64,000 nt of DNA from Adineta vaga (taxonomy: Eukaryota; Rotifera): the NCBI GenBank assembly GCA_021613535.1, contig CP075493.1:1364001-1428000 (forward strand), written 5' to 3'. A model generated the notes under the pieces. The model saw only the letters and a program-made list of their open reading frames with translations, ran no database searches and had not been told where the DNA came from. This document shows positions 1 through 10,855 of this stretch, one piece after another. The position numbers and the translations under genes are program-made. The number at the start of each line of letters is the position of its first letter. Position 1 is the first letter of the stretch.

Positions 1-160
1 CTTCCGATATATGCGAGCTTCAACGAAAGACGGCGAAATGAATTTGTAAACACAAAGAGTGTTTCATGTTTACATAGTGACCCGTACTTATATTCCCTTC
101 CTATTCATTATCATTCTGAGAATTACAAGAGTATGATTAATTCGCGAGTGGTAAAGTCGT
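1..160 (+). CDS. Partial exon of an unidentified gene at the window edge
   Basis: Frame 1 is open from base 1 to a TGA at about 190, beginning LPIYASFNERRRNEF. A GT-type donor (GTGGTAAAG) lies near 150, so the exon probably ends there. No start codon is present, so the gene would begin to the left of the window. The composition (RRR, mixed charged and aromatic residues) looks coding rather than random AT-rich DNA, but I recognise no family. A second coding-like exon lies at 753-894; its phase does not match this one directly, so either an exon between them is missed or they are unrelated. Confidence 0.35.
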
Positions 161-752
161 TCTGTCTTGAGTTTACACATATTTCTTTTTGAATATATTC
201 ATCATCGGTGTCGATGAAACCGAGTATACTAGATCTATCGAAATTTTTCATGCTATGCATTCAAATAATTACACATGATAATGAACATTTAGTTGTTGAA
301 TGTACATCCAAAATAGTTTTTTTTTATCTAATATGACGATTTTGTTTATTTGAGAAATCAATGTGAACTGCCTTTCTGAATTCATCGATTGTGATGAACA
401 TTGTTCTAAAATATACCATCGACGCATGTATCATGACATTTGTTTCATTGAACCAATGGCATATTGATCACTGACTTTTTAACTAGGAATATATTGATGA
501 AGTATATAATTGTCATATTTACACTGAATGGAAATTTTCTTTCATATAATATTGGTATTTTAACAAAGATGGGATTATATCTGACATGAATTAACAAATA
601 ATATCTAACATTAGTCGAAAAGAGATAAAAAAATTAAGGATAAACTTTGTTTGGTTTGATTTAATCAATTTTGATTGCAATGCTCTAAATATATTTGTAA
701 AAAATATCGAATTCATATAATAGTTACCTATAACCTTTGAACAATTTCACAG

Positions 753-894
753 CATCCAAACAACGAGAATTCAAACGAGTGTTGCATCATAACCAAGATA
801 AAAATGAAGACATTATCAAACGTAATTCGAAAGACGAGCTTGTGAATTTTAAAATAATCGATTGTGAACGGATATTATCCACTGTCATAATTAG
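753..894 (+). CDS. Possible internal exon, unidentified
   Basis: A 142-base open stretch lies between an acceptor (TTTCACAG) and a donor (AG|GTAAAT). It reads SKQREFKRVLHHNQDKNEDI and continues with charged residues and no stop. The length, flanking splice signals and absence of stops in an AT-rich background support an exon, perhaps of the gene whose fragment opens the window. No family is recognised and no following exon was found, so it could be a gene relic. Confidence 0.3.
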
Positions 895-1970
895 GTAAAT
901 AACTATTGAATCCATACAAAAAATTCAATAAACTCTTTTTCTTTATTTTTTAATACTTGATGTTTCCAGATAAAAACTTTCTCTTCCATCAGAAAACATA
1001 TACATTTTGACCAAAATTATAGAGTATATGATTGTTCGTTCTTTTTTCAATGTTTTAAATTCTAATGAAAACAAATAATAATGTTGATGTCTTGCGTAGA
1101 AGAAGTTTTTCTTTTCTACTTTCATGGCAAAAGAGATAAAAACTTCCATATTTAGACATGCGAAATGAGAACAAAATTAAAAATGAACATTCCGTAAATC
1201 TCATCTATATTTCTACTCATTTTGTTTCTTATTTATAGACAAGCAGTAATTTATTAGAGCAACTCTATTTTCATTTAATTACCATAAGTGTTCTAATCTT
1301 TTTTGATCATTGTCTTTGAAGGTAATATTTGTTTAAAGCATCATATGATATATGCTTCTCATTATCGTCTTTCGATATATCCCTATTATTTTATTCTTCT
1401 ATAGAATAATGTTGTCTATTGATTTATGTAAATCTAGGTTTACAATAGAAAATCTTCTGGAATACTCGACTGTTTTTTTCGAAACCTATTTAATTCTCAT
1501 TTGATCGTATCTTACGTTAATATTACGAGAAACTATGTTTTATTTCAGATTCTCTCAACATTAAAAATCTATTGTGGAACACTTTCATATTATTTTCCTT
1601 CGACACAATTTGAGATCAATTGCCTCTATACTTTCCGAAATATACACAATACATTATGACTTTCTCATATAGCTGAATGGAATATTTACTCGTTGATAAT
1701 TCAATATATTGTAATCAATTGATTTGTTTATTATCGTGTGTTCCATAATTTCGTTATTTATCAGCAAATTTATTACGTCAATATGATCCTACACAACCAA
1801 ATTTATATGACATGATGTTGATTAATTTGACATATGCATCTTTTAAATTCAAATCCGAAGCAGTTGATATTTTTGAACAATTTTTTATCAATCATTTTCC
1901 TTCTATTGAAATTTTATTCATCGCATCAGATATTAGATGCATGAAAGCCAACTCTGAAAATAAAAAAGGA
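895..1970. other. AT-rich intergenic DNA
   Basis: No convincing exon, RNA gene or repeat was seen. Short open stretches here lack splice context and family resemblance. Confidence 0.5.
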
Positions 1971-1971
1971 G

Positions 1972-2085
1972 TTTTCCAGAACCTTTTTGGGGGTTCGGCC
2001 CGCTGGTAAAATTCAGAACCCACAAAAAGGTTCTGGTTCATAGAGGGTTCTGTTAAAACCTAACAGAACTCTTCATTATTCTATA
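1972..2085. repeat. Short block of a CAGAACC...GGTTCTG repeat
   Basis: Three or four degenerate units share the core CAGAACCTTTTTGGGGGTTC or variants (CAGAACCCACAAAAAGGTTC, AACAGAACTC). Each unit is a small imperfect palindrome. The same motif forms the larger array at 3975-4405, so the two blocks belong to one family and bracket about 1.9 kb. Confidence 0.6.
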
Positions 2086-2167
2086 CAAAAATAAGGTTTA
2101 GTCTGACATAAAAGGTGTGTTAAATGGTTTTTCAGAAAATTATTTTCTCTTTATTTCTATATTGATT

Positions 2168-2371
2168 TATACACATATTCCAGTGTTGCAAGTGCGTCTG
2201 TTTATGTTAAGCTCTCAAATAGACCGAAAAAGTGAATTAAGCGACAGTCGAATCACGCTTTTTTCTTGCTGTCGATTGGCTCAATTCAGCCCTAACCTAA
2301 TTCACTTTCTCAGTCTGTTTTTGACCTTGTAATATAAACAGACACACTTGCAGTACTTGAATACGTGTACA
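2168..2371. mobile_element. Fold-back (MITE-like) element, ~204 bp
   Basis: Two arms of roughly 75 bases are inverted copies of each other. The left arm contains GCAAGTGCGTCTGTTTATGT and GAAAAAGTGAATTA. The complement of the right arm contains GCAAGTGTGTCTGTTTATAT and GAGAAAGTGAATTA. The outer ends TACACATATTC and TACACGTATTC also pair. A smaller nested stem (CGACAGTC with GCTGTCG) lies in the middle. It has no coding capacity. This fits a non-autonomous fold-back or MITE element; target-site duplications are not clear. Confidence 0.65.
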
Positions 2372-2409
2372 AATCAACCTAGATAGAAAAAGAAAATCAT
2401 TCTACTTTT

Positions 2410-2870
2410 GTTTCTAATATCCCACTTACCATTTCTCTGCAATATAGATCGGTCTAAATATAAAAGAAGAAAATATTTAGTTTTCTATATAAAATATAAC
2501 TCACATTTCGTTAGACTTCGATCTGAATCTAAATGAAAATAGAAAATATTCAATCTAAAATTCAAAATATCACTCAACTTTAGTCAGATATGGCTATGAA
2601 CCGAAATGATAACAATAAATATTTAACATATTGTTTTGAAAATAACTCATTTTTACCCACATATCTATACAAACCTAAATGATAATAGAGAATGTTTCAT
2701 TTCGTATTTAAAATATTACTTACTCTTAATCAGATATCGATATGTACCTATACAACAATAAGAAATATTTCATATCATATTTCAAATACAACTCACCTTT
2801 ACTCACACATCAATATGAACCTAAATGATAACACAATATTTAGTTTTTCATTTTAAATATAATAACATAA
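2410..2870. repeat. Degenerate tandem array, ~74-bp period, about 6 units
   Basis: Units recur every 69-86 bases, each with the order (a) ACTCAC/ACTTAC-like start, (b) GATATCNATATGNACC, (c) AAATGATAATAGNAAATATT, (d) an ATTTNAAATAT tail. Unit boundaries fall near 2420, 2504, 2578, 2650, 2724 and 2798. Divergence between units is high, so this is an old minisatellite or satellite fragment. It adjoins the fold-back element on its left. Confidence 0.6.
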
Positions 2871-3970
2871 ACATTCTCGCTAAAAGCTATGACCTTCTCA
2901 ATATCTGCTGCTATCAGGGACTGATATTTAGTTTCGAAAGCTGTCCGAATAGAAAGTGGGATTGAACAAGTCGTATTGAATATATCTCTTGATAGCTTCT
3001 GAAAGCCTTGAAATCTGTGGATGAAATTCGATGTAGATTTCGATAAAATTCTAAGAATCTGAGTACTGCTTAAACCAGAAACAAAAGTTGGGTGTAGCAA
3101 TTAAAAGAATTTTTTTCGCAAACTTCAATCACAAAATGTTTTTGGTAAAAAGTCACCATTTGGGTCACTTATCATCTTTCATAAGTTTCATACGGGACCC
3201 ATGCTTTGAAGTTAAGTTTTCGAGTATTATAGAATCCTCAGCCCGTTCCTGTCTACTAGTCTCATTATATAAAGATATCTTCTATGCTCAAGGGTATGCA
3301 AATACCCCTACATACTATCAGTTGATGACTGCGTGATATCTCTACATAATCGAATAGAGGAACCGCTGAAAAAGATCATTTTATTTGTAAAGAATATTTT
3401 CAAAAGATTAAGCTCGGTGAAATGATAAACTATTTAATAGTTCTTTAGTTCATTTCATCAGAGTTCATGGACTTGAGCTGATCAATTCCTACCCTCTATT
3501 GTTGACATAACATATAAGATAGTTTGAGCTATATTAGAGTCGTTCTCTATTAACTTGTAACTGGCCTGAACATAATTTTGTTACATGTAAGTAATAAGAG
3601 AAAAACCTCTCTCAGATTTGGAGGACTGAAAAATTGCTTGGAATAATCATATACTGATAGTGGACTCTCACCATCGTCGATGCAAAACATTAAGTTGTTC
3701 AGTTCATACCTAAGATCGTTATCGACAACTTGAAATGGCCAAAGCATTTCCGTTTTTTGTTATGACAAAACTCAAAGAGAAAAGAAAGTTATTAAATTGT
3801 TGTTGACTTGCATGAACAAACGAACGTATATACATTTTTTGAGTGTGTGACTCTCTTCTTCAGTTGAGGAAACTTACGATACTCCAACATTCACTGAGGC
3901 AGCTATATCAGTTTGCGGATTTTAGAGAAGAAACTTTACATTTAGTAACGTCAAAGGAAAAAATCTCTAT
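2871..3970. other. Intergenic DNA with coding-like shreds
   Basis: The minus strand around 2880-3100 and 3550-3747 has open stretches with mixed composition (for example LWPFQVVDNDLRYELNN near 3730) that recall small bdelloid F-box-like proteins. They lack flanking exons or a start, so I read them as possible gene relics and call no gene. Confidence 0.3.
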
Positions 3971-3974
3971 GATT

Positions 3975-4405
3975 CAATATTATCAGACCGAACCCTTTCA
4001 AACTGAGTATTTTTGGGCAGAACCCTTTTGGTTCAAAATAAATAAAACAGAACTTTTTAGGGTTCGAGATTTAATAGGCAGAACCTTTTCAGTTTCTTGC
4101 AAGCCTGTTCATAAGCTTACATGGTTTCGGATTGGTACACAGAACTTTTTAAAGTTCTGCAGTTGTACTACCGAACCAACTGGATTCAGTTTCGTCTCAC
4201 GAAGGAGTTTTCAAGGTTCAGTAGAAAAATAACTAAACCTTCTGTAGTTTAAGGGATGATTGACAGAACTCTTCATAGTTTAGAATTATCGAACAAAACC
4301 CTTTGTAGTTCATAATTGTTGTCCATAACCTTTCTTGGTTTCTCATATGTCATACAGAACTTTTTCTTGTTCTGGAGATGTTGCAGAACCGAAAAAGGTT
4401 TTGGA
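3975..4405. repeat. ~31-bp degenerate minisatellite of palindromic units
   Basis: About 12-13 units spaced roughly 30 bases apart share the form CAGAACCTTTTNNGGTTC followed by a variable AT-rich spacer. Examples are GCAGAACCCTTTTGGTTC, ACAGAACTTTTTAAAGTTCT and TACAGAACTTTTTCTTGTTC. Each unit can fold on itself. Reading the stretch as protein gives an open frame of 129 codons (3843-4232), which the repeat structure explains; I do not call it a gene. Confidence 0.65.
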
Positions 4406-4595
4406 ACACTCCTTTTCTTCTTTCAGAGGATAGATAAAAACAATTAATATCATTATATTTATCAAATTTACGTATTTTTAATGTTCGACTAGTACCGATC
4501 GGTCCTCAGAAAGAGAATATCTAAATAGAGGATTTTGTTCGGTTTTCGATGCTGTATCTTTTAGTACATTAAACGAATAGTTTCATAAAGCTCTT

Positions 4596-4858
4596 CCCAG
4601 GTCGACAAATCCGATATTGGATCCGGTAGGGCCTTATAGGATCCAACGTTCCGACAAAATCCTATCGGATTCCGTCAGTAGAATTTCTGTCGGAAGCTGC
4701 AAATTTTATGAGGGTTCCTTTTAGCTATATTTTATTGCGGTCTTATGGCAACCTGTCGGATCCATCGAAATCGGATAGAATATTGTCGGATCATCGGATT
4801 CCGATAGAATCTGGCATGGGATCCGATCGGATTCGAGTATCCGATTAGTCGACCTGGG
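4596..4858. mobile_element. TIR element, 263 bp, rich in TCGGATCC-like motifs
   Basis: The left end CCCAGGTCGACAAATCCGAT is matched in inverted orientation by the right end, whose complement reads CCCAGGTCGACTAATCGGAT. The interior is packed with TCGGATTCCGAT-type words on both strands. It has no coding capacity. The terminal inverted repeats and small size fit a non-autonomous DNA transposon. I see no unambiguous target-site duplication. It ends about 8 bases before a dispersed repeat copy. Confidence 0.65.
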
Positions 4859-4865
4859 TTAGAAT

Positions 4866-5125
4866 CTTGAGGATGGGTGTGGGTGAGGGTGTTGGTACGC
4901 CAAGAGCAAAATGAGGGCACTTTGGACTAGTTTGTAACACTGGACACACGAAAAGCCTTCTCAGCGTGAGAGACACCGATGTACGACAGTCAGCGAAGCA
5001 TTTACAGCATATTACTTAAAAGCACAGTTACAATAGTCGACGCTACCGTACGTTAGCATACTTGCAGAATTTATTAGTTTAAAACTCGAATCGATTTAAC
5101 GATTTCTACACTACTCATTCATGGG
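4866..5125 (+). repeat. Dispersed repeat, copy A
   Basis: The repeat starts with a G-rich run (GGATGGGTGTGGGTGAGGG), passes through ACACTGGACACACGAAAAGC, CAGCGAAGCATTTACA and ATAGTCGACG, and ends near CGATTTAACGATTTCTACAC. Copies B (10856-11155, +) and C (18294-18476, -) share these blocks in the same order. It has no terminal inverted repeat, no obvious coding capacity and no clear RNA polymerase III promoter. Its class is unknown. Confidence 0.65.
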
Positions 5126-5918
5126 GGAAAAATTACTGAAATTCATATTCAAGCGAATAATGTTCGCGAAGCCAAGAACAGAAGTATTCAAAGAGCAAAA
5201 AATAAAATAAAAAGATTAAGTTTATCGATAACGTAAGAATAAAGCAATAAACAATTTCATTAATTATTATTACTTTTCTTAGATTTATTTCCCATCCTCC
5301 AACATATTAAAAGCAATTAAAATGTATTCGAATGAACATTGATCATTTAACAAAAAAAAATAATTGTAATTATTTCTTTTAAATCAATATATTTTCTTTA
5401 TTAACGCTACATCTACTAGAATAAAAGTATCATAATGATGCTTATTTTCATCTGAAATCTATAACTATTTTAATATTTGAAAAGATATCATTGATAATAA
5501 TCAATTGCAAAAGGATTTTAATTATAAATAAAGATTAATTCAAATATTCGAATTAATTAAGTAGTATTATTTGTACACATTTTCTTTTAAGCACTAACCA
5601 AATTCCTCAGAAAAGGTACAAAATCATTTGCAACTATAAATTCTGTTTCCACCAAATTTCATGTAGAAAATCATATTTATTAAATGGTTTATAAGTCTTA
5701 TATTTATTGTGTTTTAAAAATGAAATAAAATAATTTCCAAAATAGAAATCATCCTATCACATAAGAACAATATAGAAAAAATAATCTTAATGATCATTGT
5801 TTGTTGGTGAGAATTGTTTATCAGCTATTTATTCTAATATTGATATTACACATGAGATGAAATGACACGAACGTTTATCATGAGTGAAAGAAATACATGA
5901 AAATATTCGGAATATATG
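5126..5918. other. Very AT-rich intergenic DNA
   Basis: No exon, RNA gene or repeat structure seen. Confidence 0.5.
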
Positions 5919-6560
5919 TCAGTCAAAACTATAAAAAAGTCCACAACCATCATTTTCTTCGCAAACATACGGTTCTACATTTGATGATAAATCAAGAAGA
6001 CGTTTTTTTAATTGTTTGATGAATAACCAATGTTTCTTGTATGTTGAATACATATCATACTTATGTGTATTATACATATGTCGAAAAAAGAAAGAGAAAT
6101 TCGATAACATTGATGCTGTTTCTGCAATGATTTGACAACTTGTATCATCTGGAGGAATACGCATATCATATAACAGTATACGGAAAGACTTCAATAACGG
6201 TAAAGTTGAGAGTGCACGTAAAGTAGTCCAATCTACAGGTGCAAAACAAAGACATTCATAATGAAGAATAATTTGAACAGATCGAATGTTTAATGAAAAT
6301 AAATTACAATGTAATGAATCCAAACTATCAATAAGATTAAGATGAGAAACATTCGGTAAATCTATCGATGTTTCTCTATTACATCGAAATAAATGAAGTT
6401 CGACAATGTTATTTGAAGACATTATTTGAAAGAAAAAGTAGTAGATGATGGAAGATTATCTGACATATGTAGTTCAATAATTTGCGAAGAATAACTTTTA
6501 ATTATGGAAGTGGCTATATGCATCCAGCGACATATAATAGACTGGTCAGCATAAATCAAG
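5919..6560 (-). pseudogene. Broken leucine-rich F-box-like gene of the bdelloid-expanded type
   Basis: The minus-strand frame from 6422 to 5919 encodes 167 residues with Leu-rich spacing (IVELHLFRCN, VSHLNLIDSL, PLLKSFRILL). This resembles the C-terminal half of the many small F-box/leucine-rich proteins of bdelloids. Just upstream (about 6560-6425) another frame reads WMHIATSIIKSYSSQIIELH, the expected preceding Leu-rich segment, and then hits TAA. The two parts lie in different frames with no room for an intron, so the gene is frameshifted near 6420. The usual N-terminal F-box was not found. It could still be expressed from the ATG at 6422. Confidence 0.45.
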
Positions 6561-7376
6561 CATTATAATAAAATTAGTATAAAGAAATCAACTTAATTTA
6601 AATAAGGAACAACTATTTTGCAAAAAATTTCTAGTATAATCTGTCCAAAAAGTTCGTTTGTGTGAATGTTTTGTTTTATAAATAATTCGAGAACGCAAAC
6701 AACTAGAGATCTGCAGGTTCCATCAAATGAAAGAGGAAATTATGATATCTTTTTCCATGATATTGTGTAAGATAAAGTCCTTTTGAAATTTATCATTGCC
6801 GAAAAACATGAAAAAAGAATGCATCTAAGTGACTTGTAATCTATGATTCAGGATATAATGCGCTTTCTCACCTTTCACAACATTTTCATTGGAATATTCA
6901 CTTGTTACAATAAAAAATGTGAAAATGTGATGAAATATCAGTCAAAATCCCTATTATTTATGTATCCACATACGCGATTTTGTTTGGTCAACCTTACGTT
7001 GCAATAAGAGAAGCATTTGTATTGTATCCTGAATCATAGATTTCAAATCTGTCTCTCTATTTATCTACACATTTGACCATAATTCTTATTTCTGTAAAGA
7101 CAATATTCAAATATACAATTTCATCAAGCAGTTTTGCAGATCAAGATTTATGTTTAGCAGTATAAATTCGATAATTGATTTCAATCATATTATTCTGATA
7201 AAATTAATCGTTGAAAGTTTTTGTTCATATTTTACATTTCAATAAACTCATTGCGAATGTGTATCTTCTCGTACCGAGAACAGGATTGTTTTATTAAATC
7301 GAAGTAAAACACAAAGTTTATTATTTACATATTTCCAAAAAAAAGAATATTAATAAAGAACATGACTAACAACAGT
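6561..7376. other. Intergenic DNA containing a TIR element
   Basis: Apart from the inverted-repeat element at 6838-7043, nothing coding was seen. The right part should hold the 3' untranslated region of the kinesin gene. Confidence 0.5.
6838..7043. mobile_element. MITE-like element, ~206 bp with ~20-bp TIRs
   Basis: The left end AATCTATGATTCAGGATATA recurs inverted at the right end (complement AATCTATGATTCAGGATACA); GCTTTCTC and GCTTCTC just inside also correspond. The interior is AT-rich and non-coding. This is a second TIR family, unrelated in sequence to the one at 4596. Confidence 0.6.
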
Positions 7377-9767
7377 TCATTGTTGATTATCAACCAAAAT
7401 ATTCAAAGCATTGACAATCTAAAAAAATTTGAATAAATAGAAAAGTAATTTATTTATATTAAAAAACTTTTCTCTTACTTCTTTTTTTGTCATCGAATTT
7501 ATATCAACATTTCGATCAAACTTTTCTATTGCATTCATCCATGCTGATGAACTCATTCTCACATTCAGATTTAATTCATTTGAATAAACTACGATTTCAT
7601 TTTCATTCGTTATCTACAACAACAAATGAGTAGAAAATAGATCAAATCGAAATGAATCAAAGCTTCTTACTGAGTAATCATCTGTAACATAACTAAGAAT
7701 GGTTCCTAATCGTCGATGTAACATTGTATCATCAATCTTTCGAACTTTCGCTAAAACGAAAGAAGAAAAATAGAATAAAAACAAGTATAATCGAAAAAAA
7801 TAAACCGATTTCATGAAGTGGTTGTTCAGATAATCTTTGACGTTTTGGTCGACGACATTGATTTTCAATTTGAGCAAGAATCTAAACATTCAGATATTTA
7901 TGAAAAATGATTTAATAAAAGAAATTACTTCTTCATCAACAATGTCAAGTTTTTCGTCATCATTATCGAGTTTTTCGTCTGATACTGATTTTGATTTTGA
8001 TTCAGCAAAGAAACTTGTTTGTATAGATTCATCAATACTTGTTAATGATGTTTTACTAATTGTTGCTAATGATGAATGTATTGATGGCATTGATTTTGAT
8101 TTCACAAGAAATAATTCTTGTTTGAGACGAGCATTTTCTTCACGTAATTCATCGATTTCATGTCTTAAATGTGGTGTTTTAATTCGTGGAACATTTGTTA
8201 TTGTTGCAGCAAGACCAGCATATCTTAATGTATTGATTGTTTCATCAATAACTGTTGATGATGGACTAATTGTTGCTAACATATATGTTTTTGCATCACC
8301 ACCAAGACTATTTTTGAGAAGATATGTTAAACTTGAATCTCGATATGGTATATGATGTTGTTGACGAGATAAAGCATCAATTACATTTCGAAGAGTTGAT
8401 AATGATTGATTGATATGAACACTTTCCTAAGAAAAGAAGAATTCATATTGAAATAACGCAAACATTTCGAAATAACACTTACTGCAAATCGATCATTTTT
8501 TGCTTTTGATCCATGAAATTGTTGTGATTTTTCACTACCAGCTAAATCAACAAAATTTAAACGTACAGCTTGTTCTTCTAATTCATCTAATGCTTGTTGT
8601 TTAACATTTTTTTTAGTATTTGAATTTGACAACATTGAACTTTTGTTATTCGTAGTAGAATTTGATTCAAATAAAAGACGTTTTGTTGCTGATTGTGGCA
8701 CATCATTTCGACTGATTTTAATAGTAAATATTGCATGGGATCTTGATGATCGTTGATTAGCATTGGTTGATGCGACTGAACGTTGTTGATTACCTAAATT
8801 TAATACATTTTGAAAATCTTCTTTTGTTTTCACTTGAATATATTTCAAATCGGGAACATATGGACCAAGTATGGGATGTTCACGAATTTCCAATGCTCGT
8901 GTCGAATTACAAGCAAATTTGTTTAGGATATGTGTACGAGCAGTTTTCGAAAAGGACGAAGATTTCGTTGTTGATTGTTGTTCATTTGAAGTTGAAGGTG
9001 TTGCAAGAAGATCTGTTACTTTTTCATTATAAATTTCAAGAAAACTTAATTCAAATTTTAAATGATGATTAGCGTTCATTGTAATCAAATGATCAATACT
9101 TAATGAAAGAATTCCTTCTTCACTAGATGAACCAAAAATTGAATGAGATTTTCCTATCAAAAACATAATATTCAATCATTTTGATTTTTACTTTTTTTTC
9201 TGAAAATATGAATACCTGAAGCTGTCTGTCCATAAGCTAAGACAGTTGTGTTGTAACCTTGTAAAGAAGCAAGTACAGCCGATCGAATCATTCCATCATA
9301 AACATCTTTCTATAGAAAAAAAAGAACGAATAGATCTTCCACTGATATTGTCATATATAATTACATTATTAGCTAATGAATCAAAACAATTTGTAAATTT
9401 AAATATTTGTGGTCGACCATTTTGTGTACAAATAACATTAGTTTCGAAGATTTGTACTGCTGGTGTATCATCAATCGAAGATTCTCTAGGAAAAGAAAAG
9501 AAACATGGACAATAATCCTTTAACTTTCATTCGAATTCTCACCGATCAAGAAATGGACGCAGTCGAATACCAGTGATAATTGGATCACCTTTAATTCCTT
9601 TCTTTCCAGGTGTGCGAGGTGATGATGTAGAGAGAATACTTGATGAACATGTTAAATGATCATCTATAGAAAAATTAATAGCTGAGAATAAGAAAGTCGT
9701 TTATGAAAATATGCGACATACGAGTAGAAAGAGTAGATTTTCTTAATTGATTTAAACGACGAGCCAT
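7377..9767 (-). CDS. Kinesin with N-terminal motor domain
   Basis: A microtubule motor ATPase of about 620 residues in about ten exons (first 9767-9722; last ends with TGA at 7379-7377). Motor motifs appear in order: IRLRPF (first strand), the P-loop GQTASGKS split by an intron (about 9220/9153), the switch I region [11 protein letters not shown], the switch [20 protein letters not shown], and [17 protein letters not shown] with NTLRYA closing the motor. A short coiled coil follows ([17 protein letters not shown]). The P-loop has Ala where most kinesins have Gly (GQTGSGKT). The LRNVIDAL and [11 protein letters not shown] wording recalls kinesin-3, but no FHA domain is present, so the subfamily is left open. 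A truncated copy of its 5' half lies at 17235-17905. Confidence 0.85.
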
Positions 9768-10855
9768 GGATGACTACTACTACTACTACTACTTGTACAG
9801 AGAAACGAGGAAGAAAACAGATAAAGATCGACGATGATGTTCGTTTGTTTTGTTTCGTTTCATATATATGTATGTGTACGTGTGATTCCGAAAAGACAAG
9901 ATAGATGTCGGTTATCATCAAGTATGCATATATCTGAAACGTACATGTATGTACATTAGATTTAAGGAAAATCAAATTCTATTTCAAGAATGATTTTCGA
10001 ATAGAAGAAAAAACCATATAACTTTACTTAAATACCAAAAGTGTAGAGGGAAAAGTTAAAAAAAGACCGATCATATAATTTAATATCCAAAAGTCGCGAT
10101 GTTCTTGATATGAGAAACATTGTAGATTTTCTTTTCTTTTCTTTTTCGTTATCTGTTGAAAATTTAGATAAATATAGAATGGATAATCGTTTCATTCATA
10201 TAACTATACCTATATAGAACAATGCAGAATGGTTAATAAGAAAAACAACCGACATTATTATTCATTTTAAGCATGATTTTTCATTAAATAATATATTTCA
10301 ATCCATTTTAGATATTTTGATATTTAGATATGTATTTCTTCAAAACATGGTGCAACTAAATCATTCTAGCTCATCATCTTGAAGATATAGAATCAAGGAA
10401 CAAACCATAAAATTATTTGCATATTGACTTCCTACAGACTCAAGTTCATGGAGGTTATGGACTACCTTTAAACATAACATTAACTCATTATTTGTTTTTC
10501 CTTCTAGGTATTTCGTTGTATTCGTTTGACTGCAGAAGATACAACATTATACGAGTACCTCATGAAACAAAGCTGCTTTTTTTTCTTATCTAAAATTCTG
10601 TCTTGTGTGCATTTTACTTTATAATCATACAAACTTGAACATTTTAGATATAATTAAAAAGTTAATTATCATATCGTTTCAGTCGTATAGATGACACAAC
10701 AAAACGTGTAAGTTTATCATAAGAAGCTTTATAACAGAGGAGAAAAAATACGCAACTTCTAATGTCTTTCTTTTACACAAACACGAGTATATCTACATGT
10801 TTTGTTTTGTTTCCATTTACATGTGCATGCTCAGTTGACTATCCTGTCATTGAAA
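9768..10855. other. Upstream region of the kinesin, no confirmed gene
   Basis: A (TAC)n-type run overlaps the kinesin start (CTACTACTACTAC near 9774). Around 10505-10570 a plus-strand stretch after a TTCTAG acceptor reads RCIRLTAEDTTLYEYLMKQS, which looks exon-like but stands alone. Nothing else was supported. Confidence 0.35.

Noticed and set aside
3843-4232. 129-codon open frame on the plus strand
   Set aside because: The frame runs through the 31-bp CAGAACC...GGTTC array; its amino-acid pattern (EPF, EPFW, ELFR) is a translation of the repeat, and it has no splice context or homologue that I recognise.
7837-8355. 172-codon plus-strand frame opposite the kinesin
   Set aside because: The minus strand of the same region gives kinesin motor and coiled-coil sequence with good splice sites; the plus frame is its shadow.
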